The position numbers were made by a program, and so were the translations under genes. The notes below the pieces were generated by a model, which was not told where the DNA came from, ran no database searches, and was given only the letters and a program-made list of their open reading frames with translations. Source: Chryseobacterium viscerum (GTDB lineage Bacteria; Bacteroidota; Bacteroidia; Flavobacteriales; Weeksellaceae). From it: a stretch of DNA of 64,000 bases. Positions 37,154 through 45,466 of this stretch are shown here, one piece after another. Each line of letters begins with the position of its first letter. Within the stretch, counting starts at the first letter, position 1. The DNA is taken from contig NZ_PPEG02000005.1 in NCBI RefSeq assembly GCF_002899945.2, forward strand, positions 62,001-126,000, given 5' to 3'.

Positions 37154-38227
37154 TTATTGTAATAATTCAGAAGCCTCTTCAATTAATGACTGCATTAAAG
37201 TGGAGGCTTTTTTATGCTTTAAAACAGGGGCAATCTGACCCGCCCAAAAGAAAACGAAATCATTCTTTTGCTGTTCCAAAGCTGCTTTTCTCAAAGCTCC
37301 CATAAAGTGAGTCTGCAAAGGAAAGGGCAGTGTTTTGTCTGTTGCTGCCAATACATCTCTTGTAATTTTTGAGGTAATTCCACGTCCTAATCTTCCGGTA
37401 TAAGCTCTGGTAAGGGATGTAGATTTTGCAGCGTCAGAAAATAAAAACTCTTTATGAATCGGTAAAGCTCCGGATTCCTCAGTGGCTAGAAAAGCAGTTC
37501 CAATTTGTACCGCTTCCGCTCCCAGTTGAAAAGCTCCGGCAATTCCGCGCCCATTGGCAATACCTCCGGCAGCCACGACAGGTATTTTTACTTTATCTTT
37601 AATCAATTGAATCAGAACAAAAGTTCCCGTTGTAGAAAGTTCAGACTGATCCAGAAACGAAGGGCGGTGTCCGCCACTTTCAAAACCGGAAGCTATAATC
37701 ACATCTACTCCGGTTTTTTCCAGAGCAACAGCTTCATCCAGCGTTGTAGCATTTCCGAATACAACAGTTCCCTGGCGGTGAAGGTCTTCGATGATGCTTT
37801 CGTTCAGCAATCCAAACATAAAGCTGAACACTTTAGGCTTAATATCAAAAATGACTTCCAGCTGATTCTGAAATTTCGATTCAAAAGAGGGTGGAGGTGC
37901 CGGAATATCCGTATTTAAAAGATCAAAGTAAGGTTTGAAACTCTCAACAGCCTTTTGGTATTGCTTTTTTGTATGCTCTTCATCAATAATATCATGATCA
38001 TTTACCCAGAGATTAAGGTTGTAAGGCTTATCCGTTTTCGATTGTATTTCTCTGTGAGTATCATAAATTTCCTGTGGCGACAAAGTATAAGCTCCAAATC
38101 CTCCCAAGCCGCCAAGATTGCTCACCGTTGTTGTCAGTTCAACAGTGGACAGCCCTCCACCAAAAGGACCTTGCAGAATAGGGTATTCAATTCCTAATAA
38201 CTCCGTAACTCTATTTTTATTCCACAT
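37154..38227 (-). CDS. NAD(P)H-dependent flavin oxidoreductase / nitronate monooxygenase family
   Basis: A 357-residue TIM-barrel FMN protein. It begins NRVTELLGIEYPILQGPFGGGL, with the FMN phosphate site VVAAGGIANGRGIAGAFQLGAEAVQIGTAFLATEES. The canonical family catalyses nitronate oxidation or enoyl reduction; the substrate is uncertain. It is the last gene of a five-gene operon (YceI, tautomerase, SDR, NTF2-like, this gene) whose promoter carries a CRP-type operator, suggesting stress or carbon-related control. Confidence 0.9.
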   Translation of the reverse strand: MWNKNRVTELLGIEYPILQGPFGGGLSTVELTTTVSNLGGLGGFGAYTLSPQEIYDTHREIQSKTDKPYNLNLWVNDHDIIDEEHTKKQYQKAVESFKPYFDLLNTDIPAPPPSFESKFQNQLEVIFDIKPKVFSFMFGLLNESIIEDLHRQGTVVFGNATTLDEAVALEKTGVDVIIASGFESGGHRPSFLDQSELSTTGTFVLIQLIKDKVKIPVVAAGGIANGRGIAGAFQLGAEAVQIGTAFLATEESGALPIHKEFLFSDAAKSTSLTRAYTGRLGRGITSKITRDVLAATDKTLPFPLQTHFMGALRKAALEQQKNDFVFFWAGQIAPVLKHKKASTLMQSLIEEASELLQ

Positions 38228-38239
38228 GATTTTGTTGAT

Positions 38240-38692
38240 TTAAGGTTGTACGTTAGTCAATGTCTTATTAACGATGAGCCACTCTTTGTCTATCTTATTG
38301 AAAGTTATGAAATTATAATAATTAAAATCATACATCTTTACATGCAATTTTACGGTGGCAATCGAATTAATGACATCCATTGAAATGATAACAGCTTTAA
38401 AATCTTTCCCGGATTTTTCCGGGCTTACCCGGCTTCCAACTCCTTCAATATATTGTTCTGCAGTTTTGAAATACGCAGTGCCATCTACATCTCCGAAAAG
38501 CAGTGCTCCTTTATAGAAAGCTTTTGTAAGAAGCTCAGTATTTCCTTCATAAATTCCTTTGAAATAATAATTTTCAATCACATTTCTTATTTCAGCTTCT
38601 GATGTTGGGTTGGTTTTCATATCCTTTATATTTTGTGCATGACTGTTCAATGGAAAACTGAACAGCCATGCAATTATTAATACTAGTTTCAT
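38240..38692 (-). CDS. Secreted NTF2-like protein (putative lumazine-binding)
   Basis: A 150-residue exported protein. The signal peptide is MKLVLIIAWLFSFPLNSHAQ, with cleavage after AQ. The mature part has the NTF2 cone order: a helical start (SEAEIRNVIENYYFKGIYEGNTELLTKAF), then strands (VISMDVINSIATVKLHVKMYDF). Homologues are annotated as putative lumazine-binding or steroid isomerase-like. Its start overlaps the SDR stop by four bases (ATGA), so it is translationally coupled to it. Confidence 0.85.
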   Translation of the reverse strand: MKLVLIIAWLFSFPLNSHAQNIKDMKTNPTSEAEIRNVIENYYFKGIYEGNTELLTKAFYKGALLFGDVDGTAYFKTAEQYIEGVGSRVSPEKSGKDFKAVIISMDVINSIATVKLHVKMYDFNYYNFITFNKIDKEWLIVNKTLTNVQP

Positions 38693-39423
38693 GATACATG
38701 ATGCCCGGCACCCATTCCTCCGTCAACGTTGATGATCGCTCCGGAAATTAATTTGTTTTTAGCAATAGCATGAATCATCTGAGCAACTTCTTCCGGTTCC
38801 CCGATACGGTTGATCAGGTGAAGTCCGGCATTATTATCCAGATCTGCACCATGCATCGGAGTTCTGATCAGTCCGGGAGCCACTGTATTGACCCTGATAT
38901 TATCTTTTCCAAATTCTGCAGCCAGTTGCAAGGTCAGAGCATGAATAGCTCCTTTACTCGAAATAGGTGCCGTGGAAGGAGACTGTGCAATAGCGTGATA
39001 CACTAAAGGCGTTCCCACATTGATAACCACTCCGTCTTTTTGCTTGATCATTTGAGGAATAACAGCCTGTGTTGTGAAGAAGGTTCCTTTTAAATTGGTT
39101 GTTAAAAATCGATCCAGATAGTCTTCAGTAACTTCCAGGAATGGTTTGTTCTCATAAATTCCTGCATTATTGATCAGGACATCAATTGATCCAAATCTCT
39201 CAAGCGCAGTTTTTACCAATGCTTCCCCTGTTGATAGCTCTGAAACACTTCCGGCGACCATGGCAAGGTTGTCTCCGGCTCCCAATTTATGATAAACTTC
39301 CTCTAATTTTGAAGCTGTTTGTGAATTGATGATTACATGATCACCTCTGTCTAAGAAATAACGGGCTGTTTCCAATCCTATTCCTGATGATGCTCCTGTT
39401 ACGATTACGGTTTGCTTTTTCAT
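38689..39423 (-). CDS. SDR family oxidoreductase with altered catalytic motif
   Basis: A 244-residue Rossmann short-chain dehydrogenase. The cofactor loop is VTGASSGIGLET (about residues 8-19), the NNAG motif is LINNAGIYE, and the C-terminus has the usual SGAIINVDGGMGAGHH. The active-site YxxxK is replaced: the sequence is STAPISSKGAI, giving Pro where Tyr should stand four residues before Lys. Acid-base catalysis must then be absent or use another residue. It sits in the operon between the tautomerase (8 nt upstream) and NTF2-like genes (overlapping). Confidence 0.86.
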   Translation of the reverse strand: MKKQTVIVTGASSGIGLETARYFLDRGDHVIINSQTASKLEEVYHKLGAGDNLAMVAGSVSELSTGEALVKTALERFGSIDVLINNAGIYENKPFLEVTEDYLDRFLTTNLKGTFFTTQAVIPQMIKQKDGVVINVGTPLVYHAIAQSPSTAPISSKGAIHALTLQLAAEFGKDNIRVNTVAPGLIRTPMHGADLDNNAGLHLINRIGEPEEVAQMIHAIAKNKLISGAIINVDGGMGAGHHVS

Positions 39424-39430
39424 TTCTGAT

Positions 39431-39649
39431 TTATTTTTTTTCTGTTGAAAATCCTTGTTCTTTTAATACTGAAACCTGTTCTCCGGCATAGCCCCAGTTA
39501 TCATCTTCAATTTCATTGATGACAATGTGGGTCAAATGGGGATCCTTGTTCAAAACTGAAGTCACAGCTTCACTTATTTTTCTGATTAATTGTTGTTTTA
39601 TTTCGCGGGTAATGTCTTCGCGAAGTACTTCTACTTTTATGAATGGCAT
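39431..39649 (-). CDS. 4-oxalocrotonate tautomerase family protein
   Basis: A 72-residue protein with Pro2 after the initiator Met (MPFIKVEVL), the catalytic general base of the tautomerase family once Met is removed. It shares the size and beta-alpha-beta layout of 4-OT and forms hexamers in known members. The substrate is not identifiable. It lies between YceI (39 nt upstream) and the SDR gene (7 nt downstream) in the CRP-regulated operon. Confidence 0.83.
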   Translation of the reverse strand: MPFIKVEVLREDITREIKQQLIRKISEAVTSVLNKDPHLTHIVINEIEDDNWGYAGEQVSVLKEQGFSTEKK

Positions 39650-39688
39650 GATGGTGAATTTTTAAGATTAATTGATATTTGAATGGCA

Positions 39689-40222
39689 TTAATGAGTGGC
39701 CGCAACAAGATGAATGTTTAAATCAAAATTGTTGTAGATCAAGGTGTCACCAAGGTTGGTGAAGAAATTGGAGGATCTGAATTTGATGTTGAATTTCGTT
39801 CTGTCGACCACAATTTTAGTATCCAGAACAGCCGTATTGTCTGTTGCTACAATGTGCAGGCTTGTGTCGATAGGATGTGTAATCCCTTTTATCGTAAGAT
39901 CTCCTTTTACATAATAGAGATTCTGATCACCCGGTTCAGCATGAGTGATTTCAAAAAAAGCTTCAGGAAACTGATCAGAATTAAAGAAATCGTCAGATGC
40001 CAGATGTTGGGCAAACTGTGTGTTGGTTTCAGAATCCTCAATATCAAGGATTTTAATGGCGCGGGTATCAATGACAAACTTTCCTGATGTAAGTTTTCCG
40101 TCTTCGAACGTGAAGTTTCCTTCTTTTACACCGATTGTTCCATTATGAGCTCCGGTTACCTTTCTTCCGATCCAGTGGATTGTGCTGATTTCATGATTGA
40201 TTTTAAAATTTTTTGTGTCCAT
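39689..40222 (-). CDS. YceI family protein (cytoplasmic form)
   Basis: A 177-residue lipocalin-like YceI protein, with STIHWIGRKVTGAHNGTIGVKEGNFTFEDG and the end FDLNIHLVAATH. Members bind isoprenoid or amphiphilic ligands and are often periplasmic, but this protein starts MDTKNFKINHEISTIHW and has no signal peptide. The phrases LTSGKFVIDTRAI and ITIKGITHPID-type text are conserved. It is the first gene of the operon; a CRP-type operator lies 56-71 nt upstream of its ATG. Confidence 0.88.
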   Translation of the reverse strand: MDTKNFKINHEISTIHWIGRKVTGAHNGTIGVKEGNFTFEDGKLTSGKFVIDTRAIKILDIEDSETNTQFAQHLASDDFFNSDQFPEAFFEITHAEPGDQNLYYVKGDLTIKGITHPIDTSLHIVATDNTAVLDTKIVVDRTKFNIKFRSSNFFTNLGDTLIYNNFDLNIHLVAATH

Positions 40223-40277
40223 TTTTTATGGGGTTTAAATAATGACACAAAGTTCAGCCGATCGAAAGAAATAGTTA

Positions 40278-40293
40278 CGTGATGTACCTCACA
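40278..40293. promoter_or_regulatory. CRP-type operator in front of the YceI operon
   Basis: On the minus strand this reads TGTGA-GGTACA-TCACG, 9 of 10 positions of the CRP consensus TGTGA-N6-TCACA. A GAACTTTG box (40248-40255, minus strand) could be the -7 element; its start point near 40241 would put the operator centre near -44, typical of class II activation. It lies between the Crp/Fnr gene and the operon. Confidence 0.6.
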
Positions 40294-40320
40294 AAATAGG
40301 AACAAGAATAAAAAGGTTTT

Positions 40321-40893
40321 TTATTGATGAAGTCTGCTTAGGGTTTCTCTGGTTACTCCCAAATAAGACGCAATCAGATGTTTCGGAACGAGATTGTACA
40401 GTTGAGGGTACATGGATAAAAGCTCCTGATATCGGAATTTAGCATCATTATTCATGAAAGAAAGCAGACGTTTCTGTGCAGCCACATATCCTTTGTTGGT
40501 TCTCCATCTGAAAAAATGCTCCACCTCATGAATTTCATTGCATATCTTTTCCCTGTCTTCGTTAGAAATAGAGAGAATGCTTGCATTGGTGATACAGTCT
40601 ACATTAATGGTAGCCCTTGTTGTATTGTAAAGTGCATCAAAATCCGTTACCCACCAGGTCGGCATGGCAAACTGGAGGATAAACATTTTCATGCTGTCAT
40701 TAACGTAAAATGCTTTCAGGCAGCCTTCCAGAACGAAATATTCGTGATTGACGAAATCGCCCTCCGATATTAAGCTTTGTCCTTTTTTTAAAGTAATCAG
40801 GTTAAAATGTCCAAGAACATAATCCAGCTGCTCTTCCGTGAGAGATGTGAATTTTGAAATATGATCTTTTAATATTTCTTTAGAATTGATCAT
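40321..40893 (-). CDS. Crp/Fnr family transcriptional regulator (CRP-like recognition helix)
   Basis: A 190-residue regulator. The effector barrel covers about residues 20-115 (KKGQSLISEGDFVNHEYFVLEGCLKAFYV) and the HTH is at the extreme C-terminus (LIASYLGVTRETLSRLHQ). The recognition helix shows Arg-Glu-Thr-x-x-Arg, the residues with which E. coli CRP reads TGTGA. A matching operator lies 28 nt after its stop, at the promoter of the YceI operon. Effector unknown; the barrel need not bind cAMP. Confidence 0.9.
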   Translation of the reverse strand: MINSKEILKDHISKFTSLTEEQLDYVLGHFNLITLKKGQSLISEGDFVNHEYFVLEGCLKAFYVNDSMKMFILQFAMPTWWVTDFDALYNTTRATINVDCITNASILSISNEDREKICNEIHEVEHFFRWRTNKGYVAAQKRLLSFMNNDAKFRYQELLSMYPQLYNLVPKHLIASYLGVTRETLSRLHQ

Positions 40894-41091
40894 GATGTGT
40901 AATGAATATTCAAAAATAAGTCTTTTTCGGAATAATTTTAATTTAAAAATGAGGAAGAATGTTCATGCTTGATTTTCAATGAGTCGTGTTCCGGGTCTTA
41001 CATTTATTTTTCTTATATTTAAGCAAGCGGTAATAAAAAATGTTTTTAACGAAACAGGATTTACTGCGACATATTAATAAAAATTAGAACT

Positions 41092-42030
41092 ATGAGTATA
41101 TATTTAGCGCCCGTTATTCTCTTCGGGCTTATTATTTTATTCGCTTCGTTTTTTGTTGTTAAGCAGGAAACGGCTGCTATTATAGAACGTTTCGGAAAGT
41201 TTCAGGGGGTGAAACATTCAGGGCTTCATCTTAAACTGCCAATCATAGATCAGATCGCCAAAAGACTGAATCTGAGAATTCAGCAGCTGGATGTAATGAT
41301 TGATACAAAAACATTAGACAACGTTTTCATCAAAATGAAAATTTCCGTTCAGTATCAGGTCATCAGAGAGCAGGTGGGAGATGCATTCTATCGTTTGGAA
41401 AATCCTGAAAATCAAATTACCTCTTTTGTATTCGATGTGGTACGTGCTGAGGTTCCGAAATTGAAACTGGATGATGTTTTTGTAAGAAAAGACGATGTGG
41501 CAATTGCCGTGAAAAGTGAACTTCAGGAAGCTATGAATAGCTATGGGTATGATATTATCAAAGCTTTGGTCACAGATATTGATCCGGATGAGCAGGTAAA
41601 ACATGCGATGAACAGAATCAACGCGGCAGAAAGAGAAAAAACAGCTGCAGAATATGAATCTGAAGCACAAAGAATCCGAATTGTAGCCGTGGCAAAAGCA
41701 GAAGCAGAATCTAAAAAATTGCAGGGGCAGGGGATTGCTGATCAAAGAAGAGAAATTGCAAAAGGACTTGAAGAGTCTGTAAGAATGCTGAATAATGTAG
41801 AAATCAATTCGCACGAAGCGTCAGCGCTTATCGTTGTCACACAGCATTATGATACATTACATTCTATAGGAGCAAGCAACAGAAGCAATCTGGTTCTTCT
41901 TCCCAATTCACCTACGGCTGCAAGCAGTATGCTGAATGATCTTGTCGTGGCAATGACGACTGCAAATACGGTAGGAGAGGCTAGTAAAGGCAAATATCCG
42001 GATCCACCTCAAAAAGAATCAGGATTTTAG
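41092..42030 (+). CDS. SPFH domain protein (stomatin/prohibitin family)
   Basis: A 312-residue protein. One N-terminal transmembrane segment (about residues 3-24, YLAPVILFGLIILFASFFVV) is followed by the SPFH domain (about 25-190, ETAAIIERFGKFQGVKHSGLHLKLPIIDQI). A long coiled-coil then runs about 190-250 (NAAEREKTAAEYESEAQRIRIVAVAKAEAESKKLQ). It organises membrane microdomains or regulates membrane proteases; no NfeD partner is adjacent. The terminator at 42058-42091 is shared with the convergent DUF4377 gene. Confidence 0.9.
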   Translation: MSIYLAPVILFGLIILFASFFVVKQETAAIIERFGKFQGVKHSGLHLKLPIIDQIAKRLNLRIQQLDVMIDTKTLDNVFIKMKISVQYQVIREQVGDAFYRLENPENQITSFVFDVVRAEVPKLKLDDVFVRKDDVAIAVKSELQEAMNSYGYDIIKALVTDIDPDEQVKHAMNRINAAEREKTAAEYESEAQRIRIVAVAKAEAESKKLQGQGIADQRREIAKGLEESVRMLNNVEINSHEASALIVVTQHYDTLHSIGASNRSNLVLLPNSPTAASSMLNDLVVAMTTANTVGEASKGKYPDPPQKESGF

Positions 42031-42057
42031 AAAATAGAAATTGAAACCAATTGTAAT

Positions 42058-42091
42058 AAAAAAATCTCCCGAAATTTTCGGGAGATTTTTT
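42058..42091. terminator. Bidirectional terminator
   Basis: AAAAAATCTCCCGAAA / TTTTCGGGAGATTTTTT, with A-tract left and T-tract right. It serves the SPFH gene and the convergent DUF4377 gene. Confidence 0.87.
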
Positions 42092-42092
42092 A

Positions 42093-42707
42093 TTATTTCT
42101 TCGTTTTAGAAACCTGTTCTATCAATGTATATTTGATGGAAGAAGCATCTGCCGGAGGATTAGCGATTTTTTCTGTTTTTACTTTTAAAACATATTCGTA
42201 ACCCGGCTCATACGTAAATCCTTCGATATTGCTGTAGAAATTAGTCCAGCTTTCAGAAGCATTTTCCTTTACCTGCATACATTTCATACGTCCTGCTCCT
42301 GCGGAACAATCTACCGTCTGTGGTCCTACAATAAGTGTTTTTTCGTTGGCCGCCATTGCTGCTTTTTTCGTTTTAGAAACCTGCTTTACCAAGGTGTATT
42401 TTATAGAAGATCCGTCAGCTGGAGGATTGGCAATCTTTTCTGTTTTTACTTTTAAAACATATTCATAACCCGGCTCATACGTAAATCCTTCAATATTGCT
42501 GTAAAAATTGGTCCAGTTTCCAGATGCATTTTCCTTTACCTGCATACATTTCATAGGAGCTACTCCTGTACAATCTGCTGTTTGTGGTCCTACGATGAAC
42601 GTTTTTTCATCGCCAGCGGATACACCGGCAGTTGTTGTACATTGCGTCATTGCAAATAATGCTAATGCGGGTGCTGCCCCTTTTAGAATTGTTGCTATAC
42701 TTTTCAT
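42093..42707 (-). CDS. Tandemly duplicated DUF4377 lipoprotein
   Basis: A 204-residue exported protein. The signal segment (MKSIATILKGAAPALALFAMTQC) ends in a Cys, probably a lipoprotein site. Two DUF4377 modules follow, about residues 34-115 and 122-204, nearly identical over KVKTEKIANPPAD, NFYSNIEGFTYEPGYEY and MKCMQVKENAS. Each has a conserved Cys pair. The DNA repeats with a 267-bp period (89 codons), so the duplication is recent. The start is the ATG at 42705-42707; the upstream in-frame extension is leader. Confidence 0.82.
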   Translation of the reverse strand: MKSIATILKGAAPALALFAMTQCTTTAGVSAGDEKTFIVGPQTADCTGVAPMKCMQVKENASGNWTNFYSNIEGFTYEPGYEYVLKVKTEKIANPPADGSSIKYTLVKQVSKTKKAAMAANEKTLIVGPQTVDCSAGAGRMKCMQVKENASESWTNFYSNIEGFTYEPGYEYVLKVKTEKIANPPADASSIKYTLIEQVSKTKK

Positions 42708-42854
42708 AAACTTGATTTTCCCCATACCTCGCAATTACTATGCCGAAATTGACTTTCCCGAATTTGTAGTACTTCTGCTATTGCTTTTTACTTTTTTAAT
42801 CATTTAATTTGAATTTATTAATACGCTAGCCAGAAAACAAATACTAAAATACAT

Positions 42855-44876
42855 ATGAATAATCAAATGCAAGTTGAAAATTACAGGATTCAAAAACCTG
42901 AAATGTGGGCAGGAAATATTGGAGATCAGGAAATAATAGATCTGATCAAAGACTCCGAATTTGCCAAAAGACAGATTGATGAAGGCCGGGATTACTGCTA
43001 CTTTTTAGATAAAAAATACTATACAAGCAATACGGAAAACAGTGAGTATGTCTGCATGGCATATACCCTGAACGAACCGGGGAATCTGGAGAGAGCTTCT
43101 GCTTCTGATGTGATTGTTGAAGAAAATGAAGTCTATCAGATTCATAGGATCAGTGTTTTAAGAGAAGGGGTACTGATAGACAAAATTCCGGATACAAATA
43201 TTAAAGTTCTTGACAGCGAAAATCAAAGCAGCGGAGGGGTTCTGAGCAGTAATAAAAAGATCAATATTACGATTAAGGATCTCAGGCTGTATGATGTATT
43301 GATCTTAGAAGATTCAAGGATTAAAGAATTTACGGACCGCGATTTTCTCAGAAAAGAATTCTCAAAATATGTATGGGTAAGTCCCGATAATTACTGGGCA
43401 TATGGCAGTTTTAAGTTTACTTTTATCAATGAACGTGAGCAGGCTATTGCATACAAAAAAACATTTTTCAGAGATGAGCAGGGCAATGTTCTGGAACCGG
43501 AAATTAATCTTTTGAAAAAAGGAGAGAGGTTTGTGATTGAAGAGCAGAATTATATTAATCCTGTAGATTCCGGGCGTGAGATTTTTCCTTATATAGATTT
43601 TGCTACAGACAGCAACTGGAAAGACCTGTCTAATTATATTGTTCCTATTTATGATGAGATTTTTAATGTATCTTCTTTAAAGGATTTTGCTCCGAACCTG
43701 ATTGAAAAATTAGATGCTATTGCTGATCAGGATGAGAAACTTCAGTTTGCAATAGAATATGTTCAGAACCATGTTTACTATATTTTCAATGCTGATGAAA
43801 TGAATGGGCATAAGCCACAGGAGCCTTCAGTAACCTATGAAAACAAGCAGGGAGACTGTAAAGCAAAATCCGTTTTGTTAAAAGTAATCCTTGATTATAT
43901 AGGAGTAGAAGCGTCTGTAGTACTGGTGAATTTCAATACAGATTATTATATCAAATATTATCTGCCTTCCCTTTTAAACTTCAATCATGTTGTGGTAAAA
44001 GTAAATTACAAAGGGCAGGAATATTTCATTGATGCGACGATTCGTGATGAATTCGGATTGATAGAAAACAGAGGGTTCATGTTTTTTATGCATTATCTGG
44101 AAGTGAAAAAAGACCAGGAGCTGCAGATGAGAAAACCCTATAAATTTCCCTATTTCTGTATTAATGAAAAAATAGATTTCAATGTACAGGGGACTGTAGG
44201 AAAATTTATGCTGTCAACTACTTATAAAGGAAACAGGGCCAATGCTATGAGAAGGTATTTTAAAAGTACCAATAAAAGAGAGATTATAGACAGCTGGAAC
44301 AGCTTCCTTTTCTATGCACTTAATTATTCCAGTGACAGAAACGGTACAGATGTACGAAACGTATTCAAAGATGCCGCTATTGACGTGGTAATTGATGACA
44401 AAAGGCTGAATGAGGTTAAGATTCAATATAACGCCATCGTTGATAACCCTTACTATGTCGATCCACAGAAAAACCGTTTCCTGATGTACTTTGACCGGAA
44501 TGTCGTGAAGGCAAGTGCAAGGGATTTTATGCATGAAGATTTACCGTTCTGGCATAATTTCGACAGTGAGAGATATGAGATTAACCTGCATACGGATCAG
44601 AAAATTGATACAGAAGAAAAATATACTATTCAGGAAAGTACCATTGCGAATCCGTACTTTGATTATAAAAGCCGTAAAAAGGTGAGCAAGAATGGAGCAA
44701 GCGTATCTATTGAACACCATCCTCTGATCAATACTGAAATTCCGAAAAGTGAGTTTGAAAAATTCAGAACCGACCATCATACCGTTGCAGACAGTAATTT
44801 CGGACTGGGAATTGACATTATAGAACCAGGGTTGATGAATAGGCTTAAATTCAGTTTTAAGAAGAAATTTAAATAA
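42855..44876 (+). CDS. DUF3857 / transglutaminase-like protein, cytoplasmic
   Basis: A 673-residue protein. The N-terminal beta-sandwich covers about 60-240 (DUF3857-type, YQIHRISVLREGVLIDKIPD) and the transglutaminase-like domain about 290-420. The thiol triad candidates are Cys in QGDCKAKS, His in FNHVVVKV and Asp in YFIDATIRD. The rest is beta-rich. Most DUF3857 proteins are exported, but this one starts MNNQMQVENYRIQKPEMW with no signal peptide. The length fits the family. Function unknown; peptide or polymer hydrolysis is possible. Confidence 0.8.
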   Translation: MNNQMQVENYRIQKPEMWAGNIGDQEIIDLIKDSEFAKRQIDEGRDYCYFLDKKYYTSNTENSEYVCMAYTLNEPGNLERASASDVIVEENEVYQIHRISVLREGVLIDKIPDTNIKVLDSENQSSGGVLSSNKKINITIKDLRLYDVLILEDSRIKEFTDRDFLRKEFSKYVWVSPDNYWAYGSFKFTFINEREQAIAYKKTFFRDEQGNVLEPEINLLKKGERFVIEEQNYINPVDSGREIFPYIDFATDSNWKDLSNYIVPIYDEIFNVSSLKDFAPNLIEKLDAIADQDEKLQFAIEYVQNHVYYIFNADEMNGHKPQEPSVTYENKQGDCKAKSVLLKVILDYIGVEASVVLVNFNTDYYIKYYLPSLLNFNHVVVKVNYKGQEYFIDATIRDEFGLIENRGFMFFMHYLEVKKDQELQMRKPYKFPYFCINEKIDFNVQGTVGKFMLSTTYKGNRANAMRRYFKSTNKREIIDSWNSFLFYALNYSSDRNGTDVRNVFKDAAIDVVIDDKRLNEVKIQYNAIVDNPYYVDPQKNRFLMYFDRNVVKASARDFMHEDLPFWHNFDSERYEINLHTDQKIDTEEKYTIQESTIANPYFDYKSRKKVSKNGASVSIEHHPLINTEIPKSEFEKFRTDHHTVADSNFGLGIDIIEPGLMNRLKFSFKKKFK

Positions 44877-44893
44877 AATTCAACTTAAGGTTC

Positions 44894-44937
44894 AGTTTTT
44901 CAGCGGGCGGCGAAGCCGCCCGCTGAAAAACTTTATT
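44894..44937 (+). terminator. Terminator of the DUF3857 gene
   Basis: Perfect 18-bp GC-rich stem AGTTTTTCAGCGGGCGGC / GCCGCCCGCTGAAAAACT with a GAA loop; the T-tract is short (TTTATT). Confidence 0.82.
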
Positions 44938-44982
44938 CTCATTATTATATTCGTTTACCTCCCCAAAGACCCAAAATCATTT

Positions 44983-45441
44983 ATGGACAAGATATTTTTT
45001 CTTGCATCTTTTGCTCTATTTTCTCCTTGCATCAATGCACAGAAATTAACCAAAGAAAATGTTACCGGATTCTGGAAACTGAAAGAAGCTGGATTTTATG
45101 AAAATAAAAAGAAAGTGATAAAACAATTCGATAACTGCCGTTTGATGCGGAATTATGCGATTAGAGAAGATGGTTTTGCTGTTTATAATTATGTAGAAGG
45201 AAGTACTGGTGATTGCAGCCCATCTGAACCCAGGCTTTCTTTTTGGAGAATTGTCGAAAACAGAATTCAGTTTTATGCAGATGACCAAAATATCCTCGAA
45301 GAGGTAGAAGTGACCTTGAATAAAGATAAAACCATGACTTTTTCAACCTATAATCCCACACGGATCAAAGTAGATGGTGATGCTCTTGCTGAAAAAATAG
45401 TAAACACTGTTCACTACGATATTCTTGAAAAAAAATACTGA
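44983..45441 (+). CDS. Secreted lipocalin-like protein
   Basis: A 152-residue exported protein. The signal peptide is MDKIFFLASFALFSPCINAQ, with cleavage after AQ. The mature part opens TKENVTGFWKLKEAGFYE, the usual lipocalin-like W-x-L start seen in Bacteroidota, and ends in strands (KDKTMTFSTYNPTRIKVDGD). Two cysteines (RLMRN preceded by NC, and GDCSP) may form a disulfide. Function unknown. The next gene overlaps its frame only through a rejected TTG start. Confidence 0.75.
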   Translation: MDKIFFLASFALFSPCINAQKLTKENVTGFWKLKEAGFYENKKKVIKQFDNCRLMRNYAIREDGFAVYNYVEGSTGDCSPSEPRLSFWRIVENRIQFYADDQNILEEVEVTLNKDKTMTFSTYNPTRIKVDGDALAEKIVNTVHYDILEKKY

Positions 45442-45466
45442 TTATAAACAATACACTTTTAGACCT

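Noticed and set aside
41314-41814. 166-residue minus-strand ORF within the SPFH gene
   Set aside because: Antisense of the coiled-coil coding sequence; low-complexity Phe/Cys composition is an artefact.
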